Assembly (NCBI GenBank): GCA_020746995.1 | Contig: JAGPXD010000007.1 | Location: 2,108,001 to 2,172,000, forward strand | DNA length: 64,000 nt | Direction of reading: 5' to 3' | Source of the DNA: Plectosphaerella cucumerina | Lineage: Eukaryota > Ascomycota > Sordariomycetes > Glomerellales > Plectosphaerellaceae | Shown: one piece after another, positions 34,165 through 45,911 of the stretch | Position numbering within the stretch: position 1 is the stretch's first letter | Layout: the number at the start of each line of letters is the position of its first letter | Notes under the pieces: model-generated | The model's database searches: none | Told to the model about the DNA's origin: nothing | Seen by the model: only the letters and a program-made list of their open reading frames with translations | Program-made: the position numbers and the translations under genes

Positions 34165-37100
34165 TTCGACGGCTTTTTGCAGACTCGGGTTGGCCAGCAG
34201 GTGGCTATCTGTTGGCGGGCGTGCTGCGAGTGGGCGGGGGAAAGGCTCGAGGGGGTCGAGTCTCTCGGTATCGTCGTCGTCGAGTCGTATACGTGAATGC
34301 TCGATCAATCAGTCCATCCGTGAAACGAAAGCCTGCTGCTGCTGCGCTGGCGTTTGCAAGTCGTCCGGCACCTGGTCGAGGACGTGTGCGTTCGTCAGGA
34401 AAGACGAGGTCGTACAGGTCTGGTCAAGTGGAAAAGGAGACCTGAAAGAGAGCAACAGAGGAGAGGAAGACGGTTGGATGGATGGATGCTGGGGCGGGAA
34501 AGGGGGAAAAGAGACATTGAGACCGGGGAAGGAGGTGTGGTGGGGCTGGACTTGAGGTTGGACAGGGGGCGAGGTGCGCGATGGTCGGTACCTGCATCAG
34601 GGTACCTGCCTCCCCTGCTTGCCTGCCCTGCTGGTCTGCTGGCCTGCCATCCAAGATGGATCGGACCCGAGCGCTCACAAAAACACGAAAGTGCCCGCCG
34701 CCGAGCATAGAAGTGCGAGGGCAGGTTTAACCCGCTGCACGGTACAGAGTTGTCTTGTCTTGCTGTTCTTGCCCTTCAGTGACCAACGCGTCCAGAGGTG
34801 GCGCGGGGCGAGATGAGAGACATGGAGGGCAGGGCAGGCAAGGGGCAGACGAACGTTGACCCCTATTTTCCAAGTACTTGTGCCTGCTGTACCTTGCGCT
34901 GTCTGTAAGCACAGCACTAGCAACCCAACAGAGTTGATTCCAGTTGCACCAGCCGCCGAAGCCGCCTTCAAACGGCGGCGACTAGAATGGAGAATGGAGA
35001 ATGGACTCGAAATGGTCCTGCAAATCCTCGACTCGCTCCTGCACTACGAGTACAGCACAGTGCATCACAGTTCTTACACATTTCCAGTGTTATTCAATAG
35101 TTGTGCCAGCGGCGGGACGAAACTGTTCTGTCCACTATCCGCCCCCCAGCTCTCCCCCCAGTCCTGGTACTCAAACAAGTATCTCATCGTTTAAAGGAAG
35201 CAGGCCCCTGTCGTCGAACTCCCAACGCTGTTCGTTCCTTCACTGTGGCTGCCCTGTCCCTGGCTTGCTCCGACAGCAGCTTCAAGGGGGGGCAATAGCC
35301 AAGGGGCCCGGGGGGACGAGCCAGCCCCTGCCAGTATGGTCCATCCTAAGCCGCTTAGGGCGAGGTCTGATACGACGCTAAGACACGGTGCGCCGGCCCC
35401 AGCGCAAGCTCCGAATGGTCAAGTGCCCAGGTGGTGCTTGCCATCTTGCGTTTTACTGTGCAGCAACACCACCACCAAAGCAACGCAGCGAGTCGCGCCT
35501 TCCACCAGCGAACCGTGCGTGTCATCCACCCATCCCAATTGGGCATGGGTCAGCGGTCGATGGGGCCACCACACTGCACGACGCCCGCCCGTTTGATGCG
35601 GGTGTGCCCGCCGTCCACGCCGATGCCAAACACTGAACCTCCGACCCGGGCGTCCTTTCCACTGAAGCTTGAGCCCATCCATCCTCGCCTCCGAGTCGAC
35701 GCAAGGGCCCCGGGGCCGGGGGTCGAGATTTGCTTCTCCACCCCTCCTCGAGGGCGCACCAATGGGCAGGCCTGAAGCCGGAGATTGTCTCTTCCTGTTT
35801 CGGCCTCTATCGTTCAATCTCGACGAGGCTATAGCGCAGACACCACCCAAACCACCTCGCTCCGTCCGCCACGAGCACAGTGTTGACTGCGGTGGGCTGG
35901 GCACGACTCGGAGGAAGTGCATTGCTGCACAGGTGGTGATCCAGGGCTCCTCTCTCGACTGACGTGACAGCCTGAGCCACGAGGTCAGTGCAATGGCAAT
36001 CCAATCTGACAGCGACCAGGCACCTGGTCAGATAGCCGCACGTGCTGTAGATGGGAGTCAGAACTGTTCATCCGTTCAATTTCAGCTCATCACATCGTTC
36101 AGCGCATCAATCACCGCTCCGTCCATGCGTTTCGTGTCGGGCACATCACCTCAACGTCCTTGGGAACCATGGGATATTCTTAACAACGCCAGGGCCAAGG
36201 CCTTGCTTACTTTCCCTCACCTCTTCTGCTTACCTGCATTGCTTCCCTCGCGGCCGGGAATCAAAGTGCCCGGATGCCCGGCTGTTGGCTGGCCCTGTCG
36301 CTGCACGAGCCCCTCGCCTCCGCTGCCACCTCCATCGTCCATCGTGGCTCGCGCGCGTTTTCTGACTGGGCGCGAGGCTTCTTGGAGCAACCCTGACGAT
36401 TAGCCGCACGCTTTGACTGCCCGTTACCACTTGCTGCCAGCATCATGCCAGCAAAACGCCCCCATCCCACCACAGCAACTCCGGAAACCCCTAATGATCT
36501 CCACTACCAGCGCCGGCCGCGCCCATCGCCCGCTTTGCCACCGACTCGCGCGGATGCCGGATTTCTTTCGTCCCGCGGATCTTGCGGCCAGACCCTCGCG
36601 TGGCTGGGCTGGTGGGCCAGAAGGAGGAAAAAGAAAAGGGCAGCACGCGTGTACAAGCAGGAAAGTACTGACCATCCTCCGGGCCATGCGCCCGAGCGCA
36701 GGAAAAGCAACTCTTCCTGCGTGTCCGTGGTGTGATGTCGTGGTGTCGTGCGGGATAAAACATTGGACCTTGAGAAACAGTCCTTGGGGAAGTGCGAGCA
36801 CATCAGCACGCCACGCGGCAGAAGCGTGGCCAGCCAGGCGTTTGATCCGTTCTAGAAGTCCACGACAAGAGGTCCTGGTTCTCTTGTTTCGCCACCTGCC
36901 CCCAAGTGATGCCTCGTTGCCGTTGGCAAAGAGAGTATCGTAATGCCCCGCACTAGTGACAGCATGGAAACATTTGCTGCGTCACACAAAACGGGTGGAA
37001 GCATGGCTGGCAGGAGAACTTGTCCCGACATCGCCGTGGCAGAGCTTGGAAATTATATCCAGCCCTCAGATCAAACATACACATCATTCGATGTCGGTCC

Positions 37101-39429
37101 TGGCTGGAGTTGTCGCGGGATTGGCGCGGCTCCTGTTATCGAGCTCCTGTGGTAGAGAGGAGATTGTCCCACGGTTGGGGCTTCGTCCAAGCCCCATATC
37201 GCGAGAGGGACAGTCCGAGTCGTCGATACCCATCCCTTGCTTCATCTGACACTTGCCGCGTTGTCACAAGCAAGCTAGAACCGCGAGGGTCCACGCCTAC
37301 ACGTGCGCACAAGATGAACAGGTGTGACACTAAAGTATCGTTGATTGTTGACAGGACCCGCGTCATGCTGTGGCTGTCGATAAGAGGAGTCATGGTATCA
37401 ACGTCCTTGCCACAATGTTCAGATGGCACATGCCGCGAACATGTGGAAAGTTGGGCAGACAAGCTACCCTACTTATACTGAGATGGGCAGAGGGGTGGCC
37501 AAGGCTGAGGGCGGGACGGGGCTGCACATGCCAGGTCGTCAATTAACACGATACGGTCGGTGACTCCACGTTGAGATGCGTATGGATATCAAGAGCCACC
37601 GACAATGGCCGAAGCGTGGGATGGTGTTGGTGTTTGAAGTCGGGGTCCCGTCTGACATGTGAAGATGGCGCTTTGGGTGAAGGCGGGGCAACTCGGTGAG
37701 GTGAGGCGATCCAAGGTGATGCTACGTGGGCGAGGGTGACGCGATGTGGCAGGGATGCGAAAGTTTGGCCTGATGCGGCTCTTGTTTCGGAAGAATCGGT
37801 CGCTATCTGGCAGGCCTGGTACCGTGACTACTGCTGATGGGTTATTCTGGATTTATGAAGAGGGCTGGTTCGAAGTGCCTAGGTAGCTGAAGTTGGACAC
37901 GCTGAGGCTGGTTGACCCATTGATGATTCCACGTCCCGAGGCTGCAGTGAACCGCGGAGCAAATAGCTGCTCGTGGGAGGCCGAGGCAGCATGCGAGACC
38001 GAGAGGCACGGCCACGATGATTCTCGGCGTGGCACCACCGACGGGCAGGCCAACGTGAGGTCTGAAAAACCCCGACAGCATCGCCAGCCAGAGCTTGACG
38101 GCCCATATCTCCCAGTGTCCCCTCTTCCCGCCTTCCCTGCCCGGCGATCGGAGGGGGGGCGGCGGCTCCCAGTGGATACCTTGTGTGTGGCCGATTCGAC
38201 TTTCACATGTCATCTCTTCCAAGTTTTCCCTTTGGTCGCACTGCGGCACTGGCACTGCTGCAGCCCGCGGTCGCTCGCGTCGAATCTGCGCCTCCTGCTT
38301 CAAAGTTCCATGTGCTTCAGCTTGTCACTGGTACGAGTGCCGCCTCGGACGCGCGCCTCCAAGTCTCAAGTCCAGGCCAGCCCAGTTCAAGTTTGCAGCG
38401 CACTGCAAGCACACTCGGATGCCACGCTGTGGCATGGGGCCAATGGCATGCCTGGGCACGACACCGGAGACCCGCAGCGCGGCGAAGCTCCGGAGGGGTC
38501 TGGCGCATGGATGGCCATATCCCGCATCATCATGATGATAGCGGCCTGGCCAATTGCGACGGCACTCTGATACGAACAGGCACACCGCGGAAGCTGCCCA
38601 TTGGTTTCGCATCATGCACCTTTGGACGAGTTTGGTTCCAGACGGTCCCTACCAGTCACCAGTATACCAAGGTGCTGCTGGGAAGATACGAACGGAGAAC
38701 CGCGGCCGCATGGCTTGGCTTGGGCCCGGCTTGGCCATGGGTGTCCCAGGGTGCCCAGGGTGCGTCTGCCGATGGCATCCCGCCGCGGCCGGTCGGGGAA
38801 TGCAGGGAGATGGTTGACAGACATGTTCTGGCAGGCCCCGATGACCCCGATGAAGCCCATTCCCGTCCTCTCCTTATTTCCTTCTCCTTATCAGCTTGTC
38901 CTGTCCTTACCTCGTGCCGTGCCTGGTAATACCACCTTCGTGGGTAGTACAAGTCACTAAGCAGGAAAGGAGACCAAGGGCAATATGTCGTCGGTGCCTG
39001 GATGCTGAACTACCGATGCGTGCCCGTGTTCGCCCGTTTCCCCCCTCCCCAAGGCAGGGCGTGTCTGACTTCTGATAGGGCTGGCACGGAGCTCGAGCTG
39101 GAGCTTGAATGGAGCTCGGGCGAATTGCGACGACACCGCGACCGCGACCGCGCCGCACCGCCGCGCCGCACACCCTGCACCTACCGTGACCTAAAGCTAG
39201 GTTCGCTTGACTTTCACCTTTTGGCTTGTGACAGCGGAGTGGAGGGGCTGCCCCGATCATGATTGCATGCCTCCTGCATCCTGCCCACCCTCCTCCGACG
39301 GGCATCAATTCCCCGACGCTGATAACCAACCGGCCGTGGGCTGTCGACCACGTCCGAGTGAGTTTGGGTGTAGCTTGTGAGAGAGAGGGCACGTTGGGTA
39401 CGTACCGATTGTTTCTGGTACCTTGCTTG

Positions 39430-39489
39430 GCTGTAGGTACTTGTACATAGAAGCCCAGGCACATGCAGCCTCGAGTAAGTACCTACAGC
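39430..39489. repeat. Perfect 13-bp inverted repeat, 34-bp spacer
   Basis: GCTGTAGGTACTT at 39430-39442 is mirrored exactly by AAGTACCTACAGC at 39477-39489. It could form a hairpin or be a remnant of a small inverted-repeat element. Related GTACCTA/TAGGTAC words recur in nearby intergenic DNA. Confidence 0.7.
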
Positions 39490-39594
39490 TCAAACATCGC
39501 GTGTGGTCGTGGCGTCTTGCCTCACAACTCACAGCTCCCGCTCCCGCTACCACTTTGTACCTATACACACTCGTCGCAGTACCTGTACTTGGCT

Positions 39595-40074
39595 TGCCTG
39601 GACTTCAACCATCCCTCCCGCCATACCACTCGGTATCTCCCCACCTACCACACACACCCAAGCCAAGCCAAACCTGCCAGACGGCTCCTTCTCCCACGCA
39701 GCCCATTTATTATCTCCTCGCCGCATTCCTCATCCTCCCTGCCCTCCCTGCCCTCCCTGCCCTCTCTGCCTCTCCCCCCCTCGGACCCCCCTTATATCCT
39801 TAAAGTTTCACCGGTCTCTCCTCAACAGACGACCAAGCCGTCCCATCTCGCACACCCCTCAGGTTTCCTAGGCATTCCCGGTCCACCCCGTCTCCCTTCA
39901 CCTTTTCCGCCTGCACCTCGTGCCCTTTTCGTCCCTAGAACATCATCCACCTTTACGACCTGCTCCGCCAGCTCGCGCTCTCGCTTTCGCCCTCGCAGCC
40001 CGACACGATCACTCGCCGCTCGCTGGCATCAACAACAGAACTGCATATAGATAGACCCTTCCTGCAACTATAGG
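39595..40074 (+). promoter_or_regulatory. Pyrimidine-rich leader of CAP20
   Basis: About 480 nt rich in C and T directly precede the CAP20 ATG, with a 9-nt direct repeat (TCCCTGCCC, about 3.7 copies at 39736-39770). Such tracts are common in promoters and leaders of highly expressed fungal genes. The transcript start is not determined. Confidence 0.6.
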
Positions 40075-40690
40075 ATGGCTCAGGTCAACGGCGATATCCC
40101 GAGCTCTGCTCGGAACTCGGCCTTCATCCAGGTTCGACTCGCCCAGCCACGCAAAGCAACTATGATTGAGGGACATGAACGGCTGACCATGACTGCAGCA
40201 CCTTCTCGACTACCCCCTGATCCACGACGGCGTGTCTACCTTCAGGCAGAACCCCTACGGCCAGCGATCTCTCGAGCTCAGCGACTCGGCCTTCAAGACC
40301 TTTGCTCAGCCCGTCCTCCCGTACTTCTCTCGGCCGTACGAGCTCGTCCGCCCCTACCTGGCCAAGGCCGACACTCTCGGCGACCAGGCACTGGACAAGG
40401 TCGACGAGACGGCGCCCTTCGTCAAGAAGCCCACCGGAGAGCTGTACGCCGGCGCCAAGGGAATCTTCTTCCTCCCTTACCACACCGGCCTCGAGACCAA
40501 GGACCATGTGCTGCAGGTCTACTCGGGCGAAATCAAGAAGTTCGGCGGCGAGGGCCTCTTGACATATGGCAAGGCCATCGTCAGCACCGCCCTCATCTCC
40601 AGCAGCGAGTTCCTGACCTGGGCCGGCAACGTCTTGCACAACAAGAAGGAGGATGCGAAGGAGTCGCTGAATGACAAGGCAAACAACTAA
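40075..40690 (+). CDS. cap20: CAP20 / perilipin-like lipid-droplet protein, 182 aa
   Basis: Two exons, 40075-40131 and 40199-40690, with a 67-nt intron (branch CTGAC, CAG acceptor). The short protein begins MAQVNGDIPSS and continues with the CAP20 pattern: HLLDYPLIHDGVSTF, NPYGQRSLEL, then LPYFSRPYELVRPYL and ADTLGDQALDKVDE. CAP20 was described in Colletotrichum gloeosporioides as induced during appressorium formation; the family belongs to fungal perilipins (Metarhizium MPL1), which coat lipid droplets and control lipid mobilisation and turgor. There is no signal peptide, and the amphipathic helical repeats fit droplet binding. The length matches the family. The very long C/T-rich leader suggests strong or regulated expression. 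Confidence 0.9.
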
Positions 40691-41601
40691 TGTCGCGCCG
40701 CACCCGTCGATCGGCCGGTGAGCTAGGCTGCGCGTTCCACGACAGTACTCGACAGCGCGCGCACCCTTGGCAACCAGCCATTCTCCTCTCTTGGCGGCGG
40801 TCCTCGTTTACCGGGAGGAGGAGTCTCAGAGGTCCAATCCCTCGGGCAACCTCTCATCGCGGAGCGCATTCGGCAGCGCCTGACGATGACATTGCTCTGC
40901 ATCTCGTCTCGTTGAGGAATGTGGGAACACGGCGTTCTGTCTCGGAGTCATCTTGAGAAGTTGGCGAGCCAGTGTTTTCCGCCACACCCCTTTTGGTTTC
41001 CTACCTTTTTTCTGTTTTGAGAACACCTAGATTTGAATTTCCTGGTAACTGGTAAACTACCTCGATTGGTTCATTCTCGTGAGGCCTTTTTTCGATACAA
41101 TGTGACACTTCATCGCAGAGATGACTGTGGTGCCAGATGGAAGAGACATGCTTGTCAGAAGAGAAAAGACAAGAACTAGCACGGTGGTGGTGACGGGGAA
41201 GCAGATGACATCTTGAACATTAATTCCTTGTCATCCGAGGCAATGTGAGGTTTCGAATGGTCGAGCCTTTTCGTGTGGCATCGGTCAACGTGGATGCCTC
41301 CGGCCACACCGATGCACGGGCCAACTTCCAGTGCCCACCCCGACTGCTGATGAACCCCTGACTAAACACCAATGCGGCCCGCCTGGCCTGCTTACCATGA
41401 TGCGCGCGCGAATGACGAGGGACGAATTACATTTTGAGGGGTGGCACCCGCTTCAAGAGGTGCTGTCTCTTCTCAGTCAGGGCTGACATTTATCAAGTAT
41501 CTATCTAGCTGCTTCCTTGCTCAAAAGACCATTTCCGGCTTTCGCTGTCTTTCTTCTTTCCCCTCATGAGATAAATACACCCCGATGACGCTCTGGTCTC
41601 G
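40691..41601. other. Intergenic region
   Basis: Between CAP20 and the pirin gene, both on plus. The middle (about 41030-41250) is A/T-richer and probably contains the CAP20 3' end; a C/T-rich stretch at about 41500-41570 precedes the pirin start. No gene or RNA is recognised. Confidence 0.5.
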
Positions 41602-42760
41602 ATGAAGTTCCTCCTCCGATTATCAGCTCTCGTCGCGATCCTATCAATTGCACTCTTCAGAGACCATCTCCAGAACCTCGCTTCTCAAGCATCAGCATCG
41701 ATCAACAGCATCCTCAGCTCTAGGAACATATCAATCCCGCTCATCACGAGCAAACAGCCACACATCGTCGACAACCACCTCTACGCCAACGAAATGTCCA
41801 TCCCCCGCGCCATCAGGAAGGTCTTCCTGGCCGTCGAACAGGCCGAGGGCGCTGGAGCCCGGGTGCGCCGCTCCATCGGCACTCCCAACCTCCGCAACTT
41901 CTCGCCCTTCCTCATGCTGGATCACTTCTCCATCAAGCCGGGCGCAGGATTCCCTGACCACCCGCATCGCGGACAAGAGTAAGTTCACCTGGAACCTCTC
42001 ATACGAACCGCAGTAAGACTGACATCAAGTTTCTAGGACCATCACATACCTGCTTCAGGGCGGCGTTGATCACGAAGACTTCGCCGGTAACCGCGGCACC
42101 CTCGAGGCCGGTGACCTGCAGTTCATGACAGCGGGCCGGGGAATCGTTCACGCCGAGATGCCAAAGCAGAATCCCGACGGTAGCGCCAATGTCGGTCTCC
42201 AACTGTGGGTCGACCTGCCCAAGGACCTCAAGTCATGCGAGCCGCGGTACCGCGACCTGCGGGCCAAGGAGATCCCAACCGTCGACGTGGACGATAAGAA
42301 GGTCCACATCAAAGTCATTTCTGGGCAGAGCCACGGCATCGACTCGGTGCGCGACCTGGCATACACGCCCGTCTGGATCCTCGACATCGAGATCAAGCCA
42401 GGGGGCAAGGTTGCACAGCCCCTCCCGGCAAACTGGAACGCCTTCGCCTACGTCCTGGAGGGCGATGCCCTCTTCGGCGGTGCCGAGCAGAAGCGTCTTG
42501 TCGAGCAGTACCACAACGCTGTGTTCGAACAGGAAGGCGATGTGGTCAACATTGAGGTTGATGCCGGGGCTGAAAAGGCGGCCAGGATCGTCCTGATCGC
42601 AGGAACTCCTCTTGACCAGCCTATTGTTCAGTACGGACCCTTCGTTGTTAATTCGAAGGAGGATGTGTACAAGGCTCTGTCGGACTACCAGTCGTATTCC
42701 AACGGTTTCGAGAGAGCACAGGGTTGGCAGAGCGAGATTGGAAAGTCCATGGTCCAGTGA
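41602..42760 (+). CDS. Pirin family protein with N-terminal hydrophobic segment, 366 aa
   Basis: Two exons, 41602-41978 and 42037-42760, with a 58-nt intron that splits the codon after the metal-site motif. The bicupin pirin fold is clear: FSPFLMLDHF, then FPDHPHRGQET (two metal-ligand histidines), then AGRGIVHAEMP (third His and the Glu ligand), and a C-terminal cupin with GGAEQKRL and ARIVLIAGTPL. Pirins bind iron; human pirin is a nuclear redox cofactor and bacterial ones can have quercetin 2,3-dioxygenase activity. Unusually, the first 65 residues are additional: a basic-hydrophobic N-terminus (residues about 1-19, LLRLSALVAILSIALF) that could be a signal anchor, signal peptide or mitochondrial presequence. 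An in-frame ATG at 41794 would give a normal 302-aa cytosolic pirin, so two forms are possible. Confidence 0.9.
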
Positions 42761-43250
42761 GGGGGGATTTCACTTAGCATGAGCGATTATTAGAGCAATT
42801 GATTTACGAGTTTATTAATTCAGGTGGACATCTCCTCAGTGGGCTGTATATCATAAATGTATTAGAACCCACACACTGCGGTGTACTAATTGCTTCTTCC
42901 TTGAGTCTAAATGCTAGGAAGCAGATGTTGCGAAGACCTCCTGGCTTCGAAGGCTGGTGCAGCAGTGACCTCGGTTTGGCGGGCCGTTCTGAGACGCGCT
43001 CAGATAAGGCGCGATAAGCACCCTGGCACCATCTGCAAGGGGCGCCGCCCAAGCCGTCTGGTTGTCCACTACTCCGCAACCGCGACGACGACGAACGATG
43101 AGAACGACCACTGAAGCGCGACACATCATGGTGGCATGCTAGGAAACGATACCCAGAAGCTGGCTCAGGGTCCCTCCTGAGCTTGCCCGGTACCATCCCC
43201 AACGAATCTACACACACCCAAAGCCAACAATTCTCCCTCCAACCGCCGCC
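42761..43250. other. Intergenic region
   Basis: 490 bp between the pirin stop and the SEC6 start, both on plus. The left half is A/T-rich (probable 3' UTR) and the right half is the SEC6 promoter and leader. Nothing else is seen. Confidence 0.5.
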
Positions 43251-45515
43251 ATGGATGCACCAGTACCCAAGCTCGCGGAGCTCCTTCGCCATCCCGATGA
43301 CCTTGACAAAATCGCCAGTCTGAGAATGGAGTTCGGGCGCAAGAAAGGGAACATCGACTCGCAGCTGCGCAGCGGTCTGCGCGACCAACTCGAGACGGTG
43401 CAGAATGGCGTCAACGGGCTCTCGGACGGCCAGAAGACCGTCCAGCAGATCAAGGACGAAATGATGAAGATCGATCGGTTATGTTCCGAGTCGCAAAATA
43501 TGATCAAGGACTTTGCCAGCATCAATCTGGTCTCGCAGGCCCATCGCAACTTTGGCGCTGTCCAGACAATGCGCAAGAACCTTGAGACCTTCAACGAACG
43601 CTTGGCCATTGTGGAAAACATGCTGGGCGGAGACGAGGCCGACAAGGAGAACATGCCGAATTTACTGCCGATACACTACGAGCTTACGCAGCTCCGGAAC
43701 ATTCGCGACGACGCCATGGAGCAGATACAACGTGCCGAAGATCCGAGCTTGGAATCGACCCTCGAGGACTACTTCCAGCGTCTCGACGACATGATTGAAT
43801 GGTTCGATGACCATATCGGTCTCCTCGCTCTGAACCTCATCAGCCTGGTTGTTAATGACAACAATGGTCTGGTGGTACGGTTCGCCGTCGTCATCGAGGC
43901 GGAGGAGAAGAGCGACCAGCGCGTCCTCGCACTGCAGGAGGCACTGAAAGACCACAAGGACATGGCCACCCGGTTCCAGAGCATCACCGACGGCGCCAAG
44001 AAAGTGCGAGGCTACAAGGACAAGTTCATGCAGTCCATCAGGGTGAACGCCGAGGCGCAATTCGCAGAGGCCAGGGGAGAATTCCTGGACGACCCCGCAG
44101 AACTGCCCAAGGCGCTGCAGTGGTACTTCAACGATCTGAATGCCGTCAAGATCGGCATGACGCCGCTGATGCCAAGCAAATGGAAAATCCTGAAAACCTA
44201 CGGCAAAGTGTATCACGGTCTCATGCACGATTTCCTCGTGGGCATGATCGACGATCCCGAGTCTAGTTCTGGCAACACTCTCGAAATCGTCAACTACCCG
44301 GAGAAATACTACAAGAGGATGGCCAAGCTGGGCTTCAAGCAGGATGAGCTGACGCCCCATGTCATCGATAACCGGGAGGCGGAGCTGGTCCGGGACTTCC
44401 GCCAGCTCATCATCAAGTTCCTGGACGAGTGGCTCGACCGCATCTTCGCGCAGGAGAAGAGAGACTTTGCCGACCGCGGCGTGGAAGGCGGCAACCTGGA
44501 TCAGGACGAGTACGGCTACTTCAGAACGAAGAACCTTGTGGACATGTGGCGGATGCTTCGCGAACAGGTCGACGCCGCCGCAAATTCGAAGCGTGTCGAC
44601 GTCACCGAAGGCGTCATCGATGCCATGTTCCAAAGACTCAAGGCGAGACAGGAGGCATGGCAGAAGCTCCTGGAGGACGAGGCAGAAAAGTACCAATCCG
44701 GAAAGGTGCCCGAACTCGAGGGTTTCCAGGCCCTTCAAGACTGGCTGGTCGCCACGGCGAACGACCAGATTGCCTGCATCGACGACGCCGAAGATGCAGA
44801 AGAGACCGGCCGCGTCGGATACCTCACCGACTTCCGGCGAAAGTACGAGCCGCTCGTGTCGCCCGCCTACGCGGAGCGCGGCGAGAACGAACTCATGAAC
44901 CTGCGCAACGGCTACGTCGACTTCAGCACGTGGTGCATCAACAGCTTCGTTCGCATGATCTTTGTCATCGACTTCAAGACTGTCATGCCCGACTTCTTCA
45001 CTCCAAAGTGGTACACGAGCACCGCCATGAAGCAGATGACAGTCACGTTCGAGGAATACATCGGGGACTACCGCCAAGTGCTGCACCGCTCCCTCCTCGA
45101 CATCTTCACCGAGATCTTCGCCGAGGAGCTCCTGATACGCTACCTCACCGCGGTCAGGAATAAGGGCGCAAAGTTCAAGCGCACAGATCCGTTCCAGGAG
45201 AAGCTGTTCAACGACATCTCGACCGCGTTCGAGTTTTTCGCCTCGTTGCCAAACCCTGATGTCGGTAACAACGTCAAGCAGACATGGCGCGTGACAGAGA
45301 ACTTCCTGGCGTTGTTGACTGTGGAGAAGGACGCGGTGGCGGATACGTTCCAAACATTTAAAACGCAGTACTGGGATGTCCAGATCAGCTGGGTCGAGGC
45401 AGTGCTCAGGTCCAGGGACGATTTCGAGAGGTCCATGCTCAACGCCGTCAAGGCGAGGGCCGCTCAAGTCGATTTCGCTCGCGGCCCGGAGACGATCATG
45501 GGACGCGTCAAGTGA
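43251..45515 (+). CDS. SEC6: Exocyst complex subunit SEC6, 754 aa
   Basis: One intronless frame with a good start context (GCCGCCATGG). The first 130 residues are helical coiled coil (KIASLRMEFGRKKGNID, then a long heptad stretch), as in Sec6. The remainder is a helical-rod CATCHR fold with recognisable Sec6 blocks such as PSKWKILKTY, EYGYFRTKNLVDMWRML and a C-terminal block with YLTAVRNKG and RVTENFLALLTVEKDAVADTF. Sec6 is a core exocyst subunit that tethers secretory vesicles at the plasma membrane and binds the SNARE Sec9. In hyphae it should concentrate at the tip and septa. It is slightly shorter than yeast Sec6 (about 805 aa). It is convergent with EDE1, so the window pairs an exocytic and an endocytic gene tail to tail. 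Confidence 0.95.
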   Translation: MDAPVPKLAELLRHPDDLDKIASLRMEFGRKKGNIDSQLRSGLRDQLETVQNGVNGLSDGQKTVQQIKDEMMKIDRLCSESQNMIKDFASINLVSQAHRNFGAVQTMRKNLETFNERLAIVENMLGGDEADKENMPNLLPIHYELTQLRNIRDDAMEQIQRAEDPSLESTLEDYFQRLDDMIEWFDDHIGLLALNLISLVVNDNNGLVVRFAVVIEAEEKSDQRVLALQEALKDHKDMATRFQSITDGAKKVRGYKDKFMQSIRVNAEAQFAEARGEFLDDPAELPKALQWYFNDLNAVKIGMTPLMPSKWKILKTYGKVYHGLMHDFLVGMIDDPESSSGNTLEIVNYPEKYYKRMAKLGFKQDELTPHVIDNREAELVRDFRQLIIKFLDEWLDRIFAQEKRDFADRGVEGGNLDQDEYGYFRTKNLVDMWRMLREQVDAAANSKRVDVTEGVIDAMFQRLKARQEAWQKLLEDEAEKYQSGKVPELEGFQALQDWLVATANDQIACIDDAEDAEETGRVGYLTDFRRKYEPLVSPAYAERGENELMNLRNGYVDFSTWCINSFVRMIFVIDFKTVMPDFFTPKWYTSTAMKQMTVTFEEYIGDYRQVLHRSLLDIFTEIFAEELLIRYLTAVRNKGAKFKRTDPFQEKLFNDISTAFEFFASLPNPDVGNNVKQTWRVTENFLALLTVEKDAVADTFQTFKTQYWDVQISWVEAVLRSRDDFERSMLNAVKARAAQVDFARGPETIMGRVK

Positions 45516-45911
45516 AGGGATGGTCAGCTCAGGGAGACAAGGGACCTTGCTTGCGCCGGAGAGTGGAAATCGCTTCAATTTCGGAGTCAGGTCTACGAGA
45601 GAGATACTTTCCAAATGAGACATCACCAGGAACAAGTCATTTGGTGGACAGGGAGAGACAAGTGTGAATTGCGCTACAGGTGCAAATGCTGGCTTGACAG
45701 CAATGGACTATATACACTCTTTTCCATATTACGTGCGCGTTGCTTCCAGGCCATGGGCCGGACAGAGAGATATCGACAAGGCGGGCGGGGCATAGGGGTT
45801 GATGCGAGGTGGGTGATGAACGTGGAGAAAGTAGAAAGGATTTGAGCAACGGCTCAGTACGTGTGGCATGACGAAGAATCATGGACGAGGTGCGAAAGCG
45901 CTGGATTATGA
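45516..45911. other. Convergent intergenic region
   Basis: 396 bp between the SEC6 and EDE1 stops, holding both 3' UTRs. No other feature is visible. Confidence 0.5.

Larger units (their letters stand above)
34165..40074. other. Large gene-poor divergent region, 5.9 kb
   Basis: The longest gap in the window, between the divergent DENN and CAP20 starts. I read both strands and found only short, GC-rich, mutually overlapping frames without domain character (for example 36413-36943, 37893-38570 and 38183-38929 on plus). No tRNA T-loop, 5S rRNA, terminal repeat or transposase remnant was recognised. The right end (about 39595-40074) is an extended C/T-rich leader for CAP20. It contains short direct and inverted repeats listed separately. 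Confidence 0.5.

Noticed and set aside
34165..34308. N-terminal extension of the DENN protein
   Set aside because: In frame, but the added residues show no family likeness. Kept only as an alternative start.
36413..38929. Several 170-250 codon frames in the DENN-CAP20 gap
   Set aside because: Mutually overlapping, Arg/His/Trp-rich and unlike the codon use of the neighbouring genes.
43662..45635. 657-codon open frame antisense to SEC6
   Set aside because: It mirrors the SEC6 codons on the other strand. Such long antisense frames arise from C-ending codon bias, and the peptide has no domain logic.
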